DNA from: an uncultured Ruminococcus sp.
GTDB lineage: Bacteria > Bacillota > Clostridia > UBA1212 > UBA1255
Length of the DNA: 33,554 nt
Reading direction: 5' to 3'
Assembly: GCA_902796205.1 (NCBI GenBank)
Contig: CADBOE010000115.1
Span: 1-33,554 of the forward strand
Shown here: one piece after another, positions 8,167 through 16,246 of the stretch
Position numbering within the stretch: position 1 is the first letter of the stretch
Layout: each line of letters begins with the position of its first letter
Made by a program: the position numbers and the translations under genes
The notes under the pieces: generated by a model
The model's input: the letters and a program-made list of their open reading frames with translations, nothing else
What the model was told of the DNA's origin: nothing
Database searches by the model: none

Positions 8167-8418
8167 ATGAAAGCGACAAAATTCACCATTGGCCGAAAAC
8201 TGTTTCTCCTTTCATTGATACCGATCGCGGTGATGATCGCCGCGGCGCTCGTTGTGTCGTCGATGCTTTTCGACCGCAAGATCCGCCAGGACGCCCGCAA
8301 AGTGACGACGCAGGCCGCAGACAACACCGCCGCCGGACTCAACGTACTTTCGTTCCTGAAATATACCGACCGGTCCGTATCAGGCAGCCGCGACGCCGGC
8401 GGGACCGCGGAGGATTAA
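8167..8418 (+). CDS. Short membrane protein, possible truncated receptor N-terminus
   Basis: An 83-residue ORF starting with KFTIGRKLFLLSLIPIAVMIAAALVV, a typical N-terminal transmembrane helix of chemoreceptors or sensor proteins, then a stretch like the start of an extracellular helix (DRKIRQDARKVTTQAADNTAA). The last 25 residues look unlike a sensor and the frame stops 3 bp before recG. A GGAG site lies upstream of its ATG. It probably is the left-over start of a larger signalling gene next to the broken STAS gene, but a genuine small protein cannot be excluded. Confidence 0.5.
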   Translation: MKATKFTIGRKLFLLSLIPIAVMIAAALVVSSMLFDRKIRQDARKVTTQAADNTAAGLNVLSFLKYTDRSVSGSRDAGGTAED

Positions 8419-8421
8419 CGC

Positions 8422-10551
8422 ATGTCCGTCAGCGTTACGTTTCTGAAAGGCGTAAAAGGAAAGCGCCGGCAGCAGTTGAATGAACTCGGCGTCGAGACCG
8501 TCGACGATCTCGTGCGCCTCATGCCGCGGTATTACGAGGACAGGTCCGGTATCAGGAGCTGCTCGGAGCTTTCGGACGGTGCGGGCGCGACCGTGAAGGT
8601 CCGGATAATGCGTATATCGTTCAGGCAGATAAACAGGAGCAGGTCGGTGCTGAATCTCCTGTGCGAGGACGACACGGGCCGGATCGGCATATCGTTTTTC
8701 AATCAGAGATATATACGCGACAGATTTGAAAAGGGGCAGGAGGCTCTCTTCTTCGGAAAAGTTGTCCGCGGCTACAGGGGCGGCCTGGAAATGGTGAATC
8801 CGGAATTCGTGCTGCCGGAGGACGGCGTCATGCTGACCGACGGGGAAATAAAAGGCTTCAGCGGCGTTTATCCGGTTTATCCGCTTACAAAAGGGCTTTC
8901 CCAGAAAATGCTGCGGAAATTCATCGGCGAGGCGCTTTCGCTCGTGCCCGAATTTGCCGATCCGCTTCCCGAAAGCATAAAAAAAGAATATTCACTTATC
9001 CGGCTGAACGACGCGATCAGGCGGGTCCACAGGCCGGAAACGGTCGGCGACGCGGAAGAAGCGCGGCGGAGGCTCGCTTTTGACGAGCTTCTCGGGACAA
9101 GGCTCATGCTGCTGCTGATGAAGCAAAGCTATGCCGGCGGGGCCGGAGGCAACCGATTCAACGACGAACCGCTCACGCCCGCTCTCAGAAAGCTGCTCCC
9201 GTTCGAACTGACCGATTCGCAGGAGGCCGTCTGGCGCGATATTCAGGCGGATATGGCCGTAAACAGGCCGATGAACCGTCTGGTTATGGGCGACGTCGGC
9301 TCCGGCAAAACGGTTCTTGCCATGCTCGCCATTCTCCGCGCCGCCGGAAACGGTTTTCAGTCCGCGTACATGGCTCCGACCGAGGTCCTCGCCGAGCAGC
9401 ATTACGCCAATATCGCGCCAGTGTTCGGGAAGCTCGGCGTTTCCTGCGCGCTCCTCACGGGCGCCGTGACCGGGAAAAACAGGGCCGAGATCCTGGAGCG
9501 TATCGCCGACGGAACGCTGTTGTGCGTCATCGGCACGCACGCGCTCATTCAGCGCGGCGTCAGCTGGAACCGCCTCGGCCTCGCCGTTACCGACGAGCAG
9601 CACCGGTTCGGCGTGCGTCAGCGGGGGATGTTTTTTGAAAAATCAAAGGGCTCCGCGGTTCCCGACATACTTGTAATGACCGCGACTCCCATACCGCGCA
9701 CGCTCGGCATGATCCTTTACGGGGACATGGATATCTCGCGGGTGGAGACGCTTCCGACGGGAAGGAAGCCGATACAGACCTACCTTGACGACGGACGCCG
9801 GCGGGAGAGGATTTACCGCTGGGCCGCGGAGCTTGCCCGACAGGGAAGGCAGATCTATATCGTTCACGCCGCCATCGGAGACGAAAAGGGAGCGGACGGG
9901 GCTGACGGAGAGGAAGCGGAGGAAGACGCGGGGGTCACGACGGACGTTCTCTCCGCGACGGACAATTTTGCCGAAGCGTCGGGTACGTATTTTTCCGGGT
10001 TGACAACGGCGCTTCTGCACGGCCGCCTTCCCGACAGGGAAAAGAACGATATCATGCGCCGTTTTGCCGGAGGCGAAATCAGCGTGCTCTTTTCGACGAC
10101 CGTTATAGAGGTCGGCGTCGACGTGGCCAACGCGTGCCTGATGATCATAGAAAATTCCGAGCGTTTCGGCCTTTCGCAGCTTCACCAGCTGAGAGGCCGC
10201 GTAGGGCGCGGGAGCGAGCAATCATATTGCGTACTCCTGACGACGCATCATATAAACCCGGATCCGCCCGACGACGATCTTGTTTCCCGCCGTCTGCTGA
10301 CGCTGAGGGACTGCCTGAGCGGCGAAAAAATCGCCGAAGAGGATCTCAGGCTCCGCGGTCCGGGAGACTTTTTCGGCGTAAGCCAGCACGGCCTTCCGGC
10401 TTTTCATGCCGCGAATCTCTATACAGACGGAAAATTGCTGGAAATAACGGAAAATATTGCCGCCCGCATCGCCTCGGCGCCGGAAAACAGCGAATATTCG
10501 GAATATATCGACCACGTGCGAAAGCGTATGCCGGAGGCCGCCGTGCTCTGA
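8422..10551 (+). CDS. recG: ATP-dependent DNA helicase RecG
   Basis: RecG remodels stalled replication forks and branch-migrates Holliday junctions. The 709 residues cover the whole protein: an N-terminal helical part and wedge OB-fold (about 1-200), then helicase motifs. Walker A is GDVGSGKT with Lys296, the DExH box is DEQH (391-394) in VTDEQHRFGVRQRG, followed by MTATPIPRTL, LLHGRLP, STTVIEVGVDV and QLRGRVGRG, and the RecG C-terminal region LRLRGPGDFFG. One oddity is an acidic insert of about 25-30 residues (KGADGADGEEAEEDAG) after IYIVHAAIGD, where relatives have a shorter loop. The ATG at 8422 has GGAGG upstream, inside the end of the preceding small ORF. Confidence 0.97.
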   Translation: MSVSVTFLKGVKGKRRQQLNELGVETVDDLVRLMPRYYEDRSGIRSCSELSDGAGATVKVRIMRISFRQINRSRSVLNLLCEDDTGRIGISFFNQRYIRDRFEKGQEALFFGKVVRGYRGGLEMVNPEFVLPEDGVMLTDGEIKGFSGVYPVYPLTKGLSQKMLRKFIGEALSLVPEFADPLPESIKKEYSLIRLNDAIRRVHRPETVGDAEEARRRLAFDELLGTRLMLLLMKQSYAGGAGGNRFNDEPLTPALRKLLPFELTDSQEAVWRDIQADMAVNRPMNRLVMGDVGSGKTVLAMLAILRAAGNGFQSAYMAPTEVLAEQHYANIAPVFGKLGVSCALLTGAVTGKNRAEILERIADGTLLCVIGTHALIQRGVSWNRLGLAVTDEQHRFGVRQRGMFFEKSKGSAVPDILVMTATPIPRTLGMILYGDMDISRVETLPTGRKPIQTYLDDGRRRERIYRWAAELARQGRQIYIVHAAIGDEKGADGADGEEAEEDAGVTTDVLSATDNFAEASGTYFSGLTTALLHGRLPDREKNDIMRRFAGGEISVLFSTTVIEVGVDVANACLMIIENSERFGLSQLHQLRGRVGRGSEQSYCVLLTTHHINPDPPDDDLVSRRLLTLRDCLSGEKIAEEDLRLRGPGDFFGVSQHGLPAFHAANLYTDGKLLEITENIAARIASAPENSEYSEYIDHVRKRMPEAAVL

Positions 10552-10616
10552 TCAGCCTGCGGGGGATCACATGCCGGACGTCGCCGTAAGCCGTACCTCC
10601 GTACCACATACCCTGT

Positions 10617-11582
10617 TCATCCCGCGCCGAAAGCGGAATCGAGAGCTTTGTTCAGGCGGTTCAGAACGCCTTTTTTGTCCGTGCACCACGCGGGGGCGAT
10701 GAGCAGCTTCCGGGGAGGATCGCCGGTGAAGCGGTGTATGACGATCTCCGGAGGCAGCAGCCGTACGGCGGAAACGATCAGCTCCCTGTATTCTTCTTCG
10801 GTCAGCGCGGGAAACGCTCCGGCGAGATACAGACCGGCGAGATCGGTCCCTTTCAGCACGTGCAGAAGCTGGAATTTCACGCCGCAGACTCCCGAGCGGG
10901 CAACGTATTTTACGGATTCGAGCATCATTTCCCTGCTTTCGGGCACGAGGCGATCTCCTTCCGCGGGATACGGAAGCCCGAATATCAGATGCGTGACGAC
11001 CCTCGCGCCTGCTTTTTTCAGATCGCTGACGGCTCTGTCGTACGTTTCGAGCGGATAGCCGCGGCGAATGAAGGCGGCCGTCTTTTCATGTATCGTCTGC
11101 AGCCCGAGTTCTACGAAAAGGACCGTTTTTTTCGCGAGTCTTTCGAGCATTTCGATTATCTCCGGCGGCAGGCAGTCGGGACGGGTGGCGATCGAGAGCG
11201 CCTTCACCGACGGGTCGGAAAGAGCCGCGTTGAAAAGAGGCTCCAGCCGTTCCGCGGGGCCGTACGTATTTGTGAAATTCTGAAAATATGCTATAAAGCC
11301 GGCTTTGCCGACGTCGATCTTGCGCCCGAGCCGCTGCTTTGCCCTGTCCAGTTCCTCCTGCCTGCCCGTAAAGCGTTCCGCGAAGTCGCCTCCGCCCGCG
11401 GAAGAGCAGAAAATACAGCCACGGCTCCCGGCGCGCCCGTCCCTGTTAGGGCAGGTGCATCCGATATCGAGGGCGAGCTTGTAGATCTTCCGCCCGAATT
11501 CGGCGCGGAGACTTTCTCCGGCGGTCAGAGGGCGCGTGCCGTATGAACGTTCTGTGAAAGCACTATTATCCGTTGTATTCAC
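10617..11582 (-). CDS. Radical SAM protein, YhcC/TIGR01212-like
   Basis: A 321-residue radical SAM enzyme of the YhcC-like type. The iron-sulfur cluster motif is spread as CTCPNRDGRAGSRGCIFC after KLALDIG, which is the characteristic spacing of this subfamily. Further family features are FQNFTNTYGP, SIATRPDCLP, VELGLQTIHEKTA and THLIFGLPYP. The reaction is not established in my knowledge; the family is thought to act on RNA or another macromolecule. I chose GTG at 11582 because it overlaps the TGA of the VanZ-like gene as GTGA, the usual coupled arrangement; an upstream TTG at 11603 in the same frame is a weaker candidate. Last gene of a three-gene overlapping unit. Confidence 0.85.
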   Translation of the reverse strand: MNTTDNSAFTERSYGTRPLTAGESLRAEFGRKIYKLALDIGCTCPNRDGRAGSRGCIFCSSAGGGDFAERFTGRQEELDRAKQRLGRKIDVGKAGFIAYFQNFTNTYGPAERLEPLFNAALSDPSVKALSIATRPDCLPPEIIEMLERLAKKTVLFVELGLQTIHEKTAAFIRRGYPLETYDRAVSDLKKAGARVVTHLIFGLPYPAEGDRLVPESREMMLESVKYVARSGVCGVKFQLLHVLKGTDLAGLYLAGAFPALTEEEYRELIVSAVRLLPPEIVIHRFTGDPPRKLLIAPAWCTDKKGVLNRLNKALDSAFGAG

Positions 11583-12061
11583 TTTTTTCTGTTTACAAGA
11601 CAAAAAACGGCTGCCGCAGCGGCCGTGCCCGCGGCGAATCCGGCGAAGTCGATCACAACGTCGATGACTTCAGGGGAACGGCCGGGCGAAAAATATTGCA
11701 GCGTTTCGTCGGCAATTGCGGAGAGGAGCCCGAACGAGGTCAGCCAGCCGAAAGCCGGGAACGCGGCGGACGGCAGTTTTCCGCCTTTCATCTTCACGCG
11801 CAGCAGCACCGTCAGCGAAGACAGGACTCCGAGCAGGAGAAATTCGACGAAATGCGCGGCTTTTCTGACGAGATGATCCGTTATGCCCGGAAAAATATCC
11901 CGGAGCAGGGAAAGAAGCCGGCCGCTGTCGTCGGAAGAATCGGCGGCGGTTTTCAGCGAATTCGAGAAAAGGAAGAAAAGCCAGATAACGGTCAGGCAGA
12001 GCAGAATGATATTGACCGCGGTCCCGCGCCGGTACGTCCGGCTTTTCTCCCTCTGAAGCAT
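11579..12061 (-). CDS. VanZ-like membrane protein
   Basis: A 160-residue protein with four hydrophobic helices and the VanZ family signatures VRKAAHFVEFLLLG and ADETLQYFSPGRSPEVIDVVIDFAG. VanZ confers low-level teicoplanin resistance in enterococci, but most family members have no known role; here there are no vanHAX-type genes, so resistance should not be assumed. The ATG shares one base with the stop codon of the rhamnosidase-like gene and its stop overlaps the next start (GTGA), so all three genes are probably translated from one mRNA. Confidence 0.85.
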   Translation of the reverse strand: MLQREKSRTYRRGTAVNIILLCLTVIWLFFLFSNSLKTAADSSDDSGRLLSLLRDIFPGITDHLVRKAAHFVEFLLLGVLSSLTVLLRVKMKGGKLPSAAFPAFGWLTSFGLLSAIADETLQYFSPGRSPEVIDVVIDFAGFAAGTAAAAAVFCLVNRKK

Positions 12062-13788
12062 CAGCGAATTACCGTTATCTCTGCGGGAGCTTCGATCCTG
12101 GATACGATCTCGCCCTTCGTGTTGTATTTGTGAATAACGTGTATCGTGCCGTAAGGCGTCGGATAAGTGCCTTCCGCGAAGCGGAGATCCCCGAGCCTCG
12201 GAGCGATGCGGACGGTCTTGCAGCCGGGCTCAACGGGCGTGATTCCGAGCACGTATTTCGAGAGGAACGCGGCGGGGCCGGACGCCCAGCCGTGGCACAG
12301 GCTGTGGCGGAAGCCGACGTAGCAGTACGCGCCGTAATCGCCGTGAAGGTCTTTTACTCCCTCGGGGACGAGCTCGTCGATCCTGCCGGAGCCCTCGAGC
12401 CATTCGAGATTGAAGTCCTCCCAGAACGTTGTCGCTCCGCGGTCGAGCATCGCTCCCCAGAAATCGCGTATCATATCGAGGGCGGCGCCGGTCTCGTCCA
12501 GCTCGGCGAGAGCCTGAAGAACGTAGAAGCCGAAGAAAGTGGAAATGCGGTAGGCGCCGTCTTTTTTTATGACGTTGTCAGCCAGTGCGCGGGCCGCGGA
12601 GCCGTCCGCGATACCGGCGAGGATGAGCATTGCCGCCGCCTGCTTGTTGCCGTTCGGGTCGGGCATATGAGAGCGGAGCTTTTCCGAGGCCTCGCGGCAC
12701 ATTGCCGCCGCTTCGGCTTCGCCGAGCTCGTCGCACAGGAACGCTCCGGCGTCGAAGCACATTTTCAGCATACCCTGATAACCTGCGTGGATGGCGGCGG
12801 GATCGTTGTCGCTGGGCCAGTCGAGAAGGCGTCGGCCGGGGAGCTTTTCGCTGCCGTCGTTACCGACGTAATCGCGGAAAAATCCGAGAAGCTTTACGAG
12901 GTATTCGCGCTGCTCCGCCAAGTATTCCTTGTTTCCGTTCTGCATGTACCAGCCGTAATGGACGAGCACCCACCATACGGAATAGCCGGATATCCCGCAC
13001 ATCATGAGCGGAAGCGGAGATTCGTCGCGCGCCAGGTCGAGGCTCTTTTCGACGCTCGGATCGTGACCGAAAACGGCCTGGATGGTGGAGGTTTCGGGGT
13101 GAATGTCGCCGATCCACACGAGCCGGTCGCGCTTTATGCCGTCCCAGACGTATTCCTGCATGTTGAGGTGAACGGTGTACGCGGCGGTGTTCCAGATGCG
13201 GTCGAGCCTTGCGTCGTTTGAGTGGAACGAGCCCTTGTATTCGAGCTCGCGATATACGAATATGCCGTCGACGGCCATTATCCTGATCGAGGCACCCGGG
13301 TCGAGAAGGTCGATCCTGGCGAACCTGAATCCGGAAGGCCCGAGCTCAGGCATGCTGTAGTGGCCGACGTCGATAATCTGGTCGCGGTTAATGTGATCGT
13401 TCGTGGCGTTCTGCTTTCCGCCAAGCTCGGACATCGCCTCCTGGGCGGATTCGCCGAAGCGGACCCTCAGCTTCACGCGGGAGGGATTCGGGCTGTGAAT
13501 GAATATTTTCAGATTTCCGTGAAATTCCACGCCGTAATCGATGAGGATCGCCGCGGGCGAAAAACCGTCGCCTTCGGGACCGTTGGCCATTGTCATCATT
13601 TTCTGTATATTGAAGTGGATCTGTTCGGGATGAGGCTCGAGCAGGCATTCCTCTCCGGTGACGCCGGGCGTTTTCCAGAGAATACGCTTCGGCAGCATGA
13701 AGCGGCGAACGCGCGGATCGGGCTCGGTTCTGCAGAGCGTTTCGGGCGCACGGATCCCGGCGGGAACGAAGTTGGGATTCTGGTTCAT
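12061..13788 (-). CDS. GH78-like alpha-L-rhamnosidase, short form
   Basis: A 575-residue protein with an N-terminal beta-sandwich (about 1-185) and the (alpha/alpha)6 barrel of GH78 enzymes. The acid motif region reads DGIKRDRLVWIGD (216-228). The general acid Glu of classical GH78 enzymes seems to be replaced by Asp221. The base region GATTFWED keeps Glu457. The C-terminus has the beta domain typical of the family (GWASGPAAFLSKYVLGITPVEPGCKTVRIAP). No signal peptide, so it probably cleaves imported rhamnosides. It is much shorter than the two other GH78-like proteins in the window. AGGAGGT lies 5 bp before the ATG, and a promoter at 13823-13852 precedes it. Confidence 0.85.
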   Translation of the reverse strand: MNQNPNFVPAGIRAPETLCRTEPDPRVRRFMLPKRILWKTPGVTGEECLLEPHPEQIHFNIQKMMTMANGPEGDGFSPAAILIDYGVEFHGNLKIFIHSPNPSRVKLRVRFGESAQEAMSELGGKQNATNDHINRDQIIDVGHYSMPELGPSGFRFARIDLLDPGASIRIMAVDGIFVYRELEYKGSFHSNDARLDRIWNTAAYTVHLNMQEYVWDGIKRDRLVWIGDIHPETSTIQAVFGHDPSVEKSLDLARDESPLPLMMCGISGYSVWWVLVHYGWYMQNGNKEYLAEQREYLVKLLGFFRDYVGNDGSEKLPGRRLLDWPSDNDPAAIHAGYQGMLKMCFDAGAFLCDELGEAEAAAMCREASEKLRSHMPDPNGNKQAAAMLILAGIADGSAARALADNVIKKDGAYRISTFFGFYVLQALAELDETGAALDMIRDFWGAMLDRGATTFWEDFNLEWLEGSGRIDELVPEGVKDLHGDYGAYCYVGFRHSLCHGWASGPAAFLSKYVLGITPVEPGCKTVRIAPRLGDLRFAEGTYPTPYGTIHVIHKYNTKGEIVSRIEAPAEITVIR

Positions 13789-13822
13789 GTTGACCTCCTG
13801 GATATTAGGATTTGATGGGCCA

Positions 13823-13852
13823 ATGCTAACACTTTTGCGCGGTCGTTGTCAA
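13823..13852 (-). promoter_or_regulatory. Promoter of the short GH78-like gene
   Basis: On the minus strand TTGACA (13852-13847), 18 bp, TAGCAT (13828-13823). The -35 box is perfect and the -10 box matches four of six bases. The second repeat array begins 22 bp beyond the -35 box. Confidence 0.6.
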
Positions 13853-13874
13853 CGGATTTGTGCCCGTTCCGGGG

Positions 13875-14133
13875 CTGTCCCCCGTTGCATCTTTGCCAGG
13901 GACAGAAGGCGAAACGAGGGTCTGTCCCCCGTTGCATCTTTGCCGGGGACAGTGGTGAAACGAGGGTCTGTCCCCCGTTGCATCTTTGCCGGGGACAGAG
14001 GGCGAAACGAGGGTCTGTCCCCCGTTGCATTTTTGCCGGGGACAGAAGGTGAAACGAGGGTCTGTCCCCCGTTGCATTTTTGCCGGGGACAGAGGGCGAA
14101 ACGAGGGTCTGTCCCCCGTTGCATGTCCCCGGG
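13875..14133 (-). repeat. 46/47-bp tandem repeat array, second member of the family
   Basis: On the plus strand the phrase CTGTCCCCCGTTGCAT recurs at 13875, 13922, 13968, 14015, 14062 and 14109, giving spacings of 47, 46, 47, 47 and 47. Read on the minus strand each unit starts TGCAACGGGGGACAGACCC, the same head as the array at 7318, then CTCGTTTCGCC and CTGTCCCCGGCAAA. GGGGACAGA and TCTGTCCCC form 8 to 9-bp stems around a loop that varies between units. It sits between the promoter of the minus-strand rhamnosidase-like gene and that of the plus-strand PHP gene. No coding potential is credited. Confidence 0.95.
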
Positions 14134-14179
14134 TGCACCTCGTTGCCGCGTCGAGCTTCTCCGCATTTCAAATTAACAG

Positions 14180-14209
14180 TAGACACGGGGCGCCCGCGGT
14201 CGCTATAAT
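14180..14209 (+). promoter_or_regulatory. Promoter of the PHP-domain gene
   Basis: TAGACA (14180-14185), 18 bp, and a perfect TATAAT (14204-14209). Transcription would start near 14216 and leave a leader of about 150 nt before the start codon at 14365. Confidence 0.7.
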
Positions 14210-14262
14210 GGCGGTACCGTAAATCAATATCCCGACGAGGGATCGGATCCGGGCAAATAATA

Positions 14263-14363
14263 GTTTTCCACAGCGAGACTGTTGAAAACCCGCGGGCGGT
14301 TGTGGAAAAACCTGCGGGAAATTCCGGGGAAAGTGTGGAAAATAAAAAGGAAAAGGTGGAAAA
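14263..14363 (+). promoter_or_regulatory. Leader with repeated TGTGGAAAA motifs and dyad
   Basis: The leader has TTTTCCACA at 14264-14272 and TGTGGAAAA at 14301-14309 and 14334-14342, plus GGTGGAAAA at 14355-14363 next to the start codon. The first two form an inverted repeat that could fold as a hairpin or serve as a protein-binding dyad. The 9-mer resembles a DnaA box, but nothing else here suggests an origin. A similar set precedes the gene starting at 27547. Confidence 0.55.
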
Positions 14364-14364
14364 T

Positions 14365-15318
14365 ATGAGGAAATATCTGCTGCCGGCGGACGGGAAGCCG
14401 ATCAAGGCAAATCTCCATTGTCACAGTACGTATTCGGACGGGAAATATACCGTCGAACATCTGAAGAAAATTTATGAAGAAAAAGGTTACGGCGTGGTCG
14501 CTTTTTCGGATCACAACCGTCTTCTTCCGCACCCGGAGCTCAGGAGCGACGGGTTCGTCCCGCTCACCGCGACAGAGATCGACGTCAACGGGCCGGAGGA
14601 GCGCACGTATCATCTTAATTTCTTTTCGGCGGATCCGGACAGGACCGAATTCCCGGAGATAGACAGGATTTACGGCGTCGACGGAGTTAACGAAATAATC
14701 CGCAGAGGCAACGAGGCCGGCTTTCTCTGTCAGTACAACCACCCCCGCTGGTCGCTCCAGACGCCCGAGGACTTCACCGGACTGCGCGGACTCTGGGGTT
14801 TTGAAGTTTTCAACACCGGCTGCGAGGTGTCGATGTGCGACGGCTGGGGAGATTACGAATACGAAGTGATGTGCCGGGACGGGAAGGAACTGCCGGTCGC
14901 CGTTGCCACCGACGACAATCACAACTGGCCGGTAGAGCCGGGCGATGCGGGCGATCCCTACGACGACTCGTTCATGGGCTGGACGACGATAATTGCTCCC
15001 GAGCTGTCGTATTCCGCGGTCATTGACGCGATGAAAAAAGGCAACTGCTACGCGACCACGGGACCGGAAATAACCGGACTTTACGTCGAAAACGAGAAAC
15101 TTCACGTCGAATGTACGCCCGCGAAGGCAATATTCATACGTTTTGAGAGAAGACGTTCGGACTACAGGAGAAGCAACGGCCGCGACATCACCGGCGCCGA
15201 ATTCGACGTCAGCGGCGACTACCGGTTTTTCCGCCTTGAGATACACGACGGCGAGGGCAACAAGGCGATGACAAGGGCCTACAGCCGCGACGAGATATAC
15301 GGAAATGCCGACCGCTGA
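14365..15318 (+). CDS. PHP-domain metal-dependent phosphoesterase
   Basis: A 317-residue protein of the PHP superfamily, whose members hydrolyse phosphoesters (for example nucleoside 3',5'-bisphosphate or histidinol phosphate) with two or three metal ions. Metal ligands visible are His18-Cys-His20 in NLHCHSTYSDG, Asp49-His50 in AFSDHN, Glu71 in TATEID, a later His in CQYNHPRW and a DDNH cluster in VATDDNHNW. The C-terminal 80 residues look like a beta domain that is common on PHP proteins encoded near glycoside utilisation genes. The ATG at 14365 is preferred because AAGGTGG lies 6 bp upstream; the frame is open from a GTG at 14302. Confidence 0.85.
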   Translation: MRKYLLPADGKPIKANLHCHSTYSDGKYTVEHLKKIYEEKGYGVVAFSDHNRLLPHPELRSDGFVPLTATEIDVNGPEERTYHLNFFSADPDRTEFPEIDRIYGVDGVNEIIRRGNEAGFLCQYNHPRWSLQTPEDFTGLRGLWGFEVFNTGCEVSMCDGWGDYEYEVMCRDGKELPVAVATDDNHNWPVEPGDAGDPYDDSFMGWTTIIAPELSYSAVIDAMKKGNCYATTGPEITGLYVENEKLHVECTPAKAIFIRFERRRSDYRRSNGRDITGAEFDVSGDYRFFRLEIHDGEGNKAMTRAYSRDEIYGNADR

Positions 15319-15324
15319 GCACGG

Positions 15325-15415
15325 ATTATTTCCCGGGAAATAATTTGTCTTCCGAATGAAACTGCCTGTATCATACGTGCCGCGAAGCACGTGCAGCAGC
15401 AGAAATAATTCGGAA
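15325..15415 (+). promoter_or_regulatory. Structured intergenic region with perfect palindrome
   Basis: A perfect 20-bp palindrome ATTATTTCCC/GGGAAATAAT covers 15325-15344. Next come TTCCGAAT (15350-15357) and its complement ATTCGGAA (15408-15415), enclosing a 6-bp hairpin ACGTGC/GCACGT. A possible promoter (TTGTCT 15345-15350, 18 bp, TATCAT 15369-15374) overlaps this. It may be an operator plus structured leader for the DUF3846 gene; there is no T run, so it is not a typical terminator. Confidence 0.5.
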
Positions 15416-15451
15416 AGGCGGTGCCCCGCGCACGGGCGGGGCGAAAACAAA

Positions 15452-16159
15452 ATGCTTGTTGATTTGATCGAGTTCAGATTCGGAGGCGCGGCAGATACGC
15501 GCGGAGAGAAAGAGGTCATTTTCGAAGGGTGGTTCCCGGAGGGAACGGAAAAAGAAACGGTGATACGGCTCCTGAACACGGAGCCGCCCGGGTTCGGGAA
15601 AAGGAAAAAATGCGGCCGGGACGACAGCGGTTGCGGAGACGACTGCGAAAAATGTATGTTCGGACCTGCAGAAACGGTCAGCAGAGTCGTTGAGTTTTAC
15701 TACGGCGACGGGACCCGGGAAAAGTGCGACACCGAAGGCTCGCCGGCGGCGCCGGAGTACGAGGCAGGGAAGGCGCAGCCTGTATTTATGGAAAAAACGG
15801 GACACAGAATGCTTGTGCTGCTGCCGGGCGAGGCTCCGTACTGCGCCGTCATACAGGACAGACTCGGCGAGCTGCAGCGCTGTGTCGGGGGACTTATAGA
15901 GATCACATATCCGTTTGACGACGACTGCGTTGTTATCGGAAACGAAGAAGCAAAGCTGATCGGTATGGCGGGAAACCGCCGGATAAACGGCGAAATATAC
16001 GCGGGGCCGCTTCTTATCGCCGGCGACGACGGAGAGGGGGGCCTGTGCAGCCTGACCGAAGAGCAGATCGGCAGATACGCGGGAGCTTTTGCGGAGCCGG
16101 AATATATTTCCGACGCGGAAGTGGAGAGAAGCATAGGTTTTACGATATACGCGGTATAG
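15452..16159 (+). CDS. DUF3846-domain protein with Cys cluster
   Basis: A 235-residue protein of unknown function. The C-terminal 110 residues match my memory of DUF3846: GELQRCVGGLIEITYPFDDDCVVIGNEEAKLIGMAGNR, GEIYAGPLLIAG and SLTEEQIGRYA. This domain is usually found in short proteins of phages, plasmids and Clostridia. The N-terminal half is unusual, with two beta-rich stretches flanking four cysteines spaced C-x6-C-x3-C-x2-C (within KKCGRDDSGCGDDCEKC), which could bind zinc. The start is uncertain: ATG 15452 begins the plausible domain, but the ribosome site is weak and the frame is open to 15356. Confidence 0.7.
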   Translation: MLVDLIEFRFGGAADTRGEKEVIFEGWFPEGTEKETVIRLLNTEPPGFGKRKKCGRDDSGCGDDCEKCMFGPAETVSRVVEFYYGDGTREKCDTEGSPAAPEYEAGKAQPVFMEKTGHRMLVLLPGEAPYCAVIQDRLGELQRCVGGLIEITYPFDDDCVVIGNEEAKLIGMAGNRRINGEIYAGPLLIAGDDGEGGLCSLTEEQIGRYAGAFAEPEYISDAEVERSIGFTIYAV

Positions 16160-16246
16160 GGAACATACGGCAGAATATGTGGCGGCGCCGGTGAAAAAGG
16201 CGTCGCGGAAAACGGAAAATGACAATACGGAAAGGCGCGGTTGATC

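Noticed and set aside
11579-12061. Glycopeptide-resistance gene
   Set aside because: VanZ-like proteins are common without resistance, and no vanHAX-type genes are present.
14263-14363. Replication origin with DnaA boxes
   Set aside because: The TTTTCCACA motifs differ from TTATCCACA and there is no dnaA, dnaN, gyrB or rpmH nearby, nor an AT-rich unwinding region.
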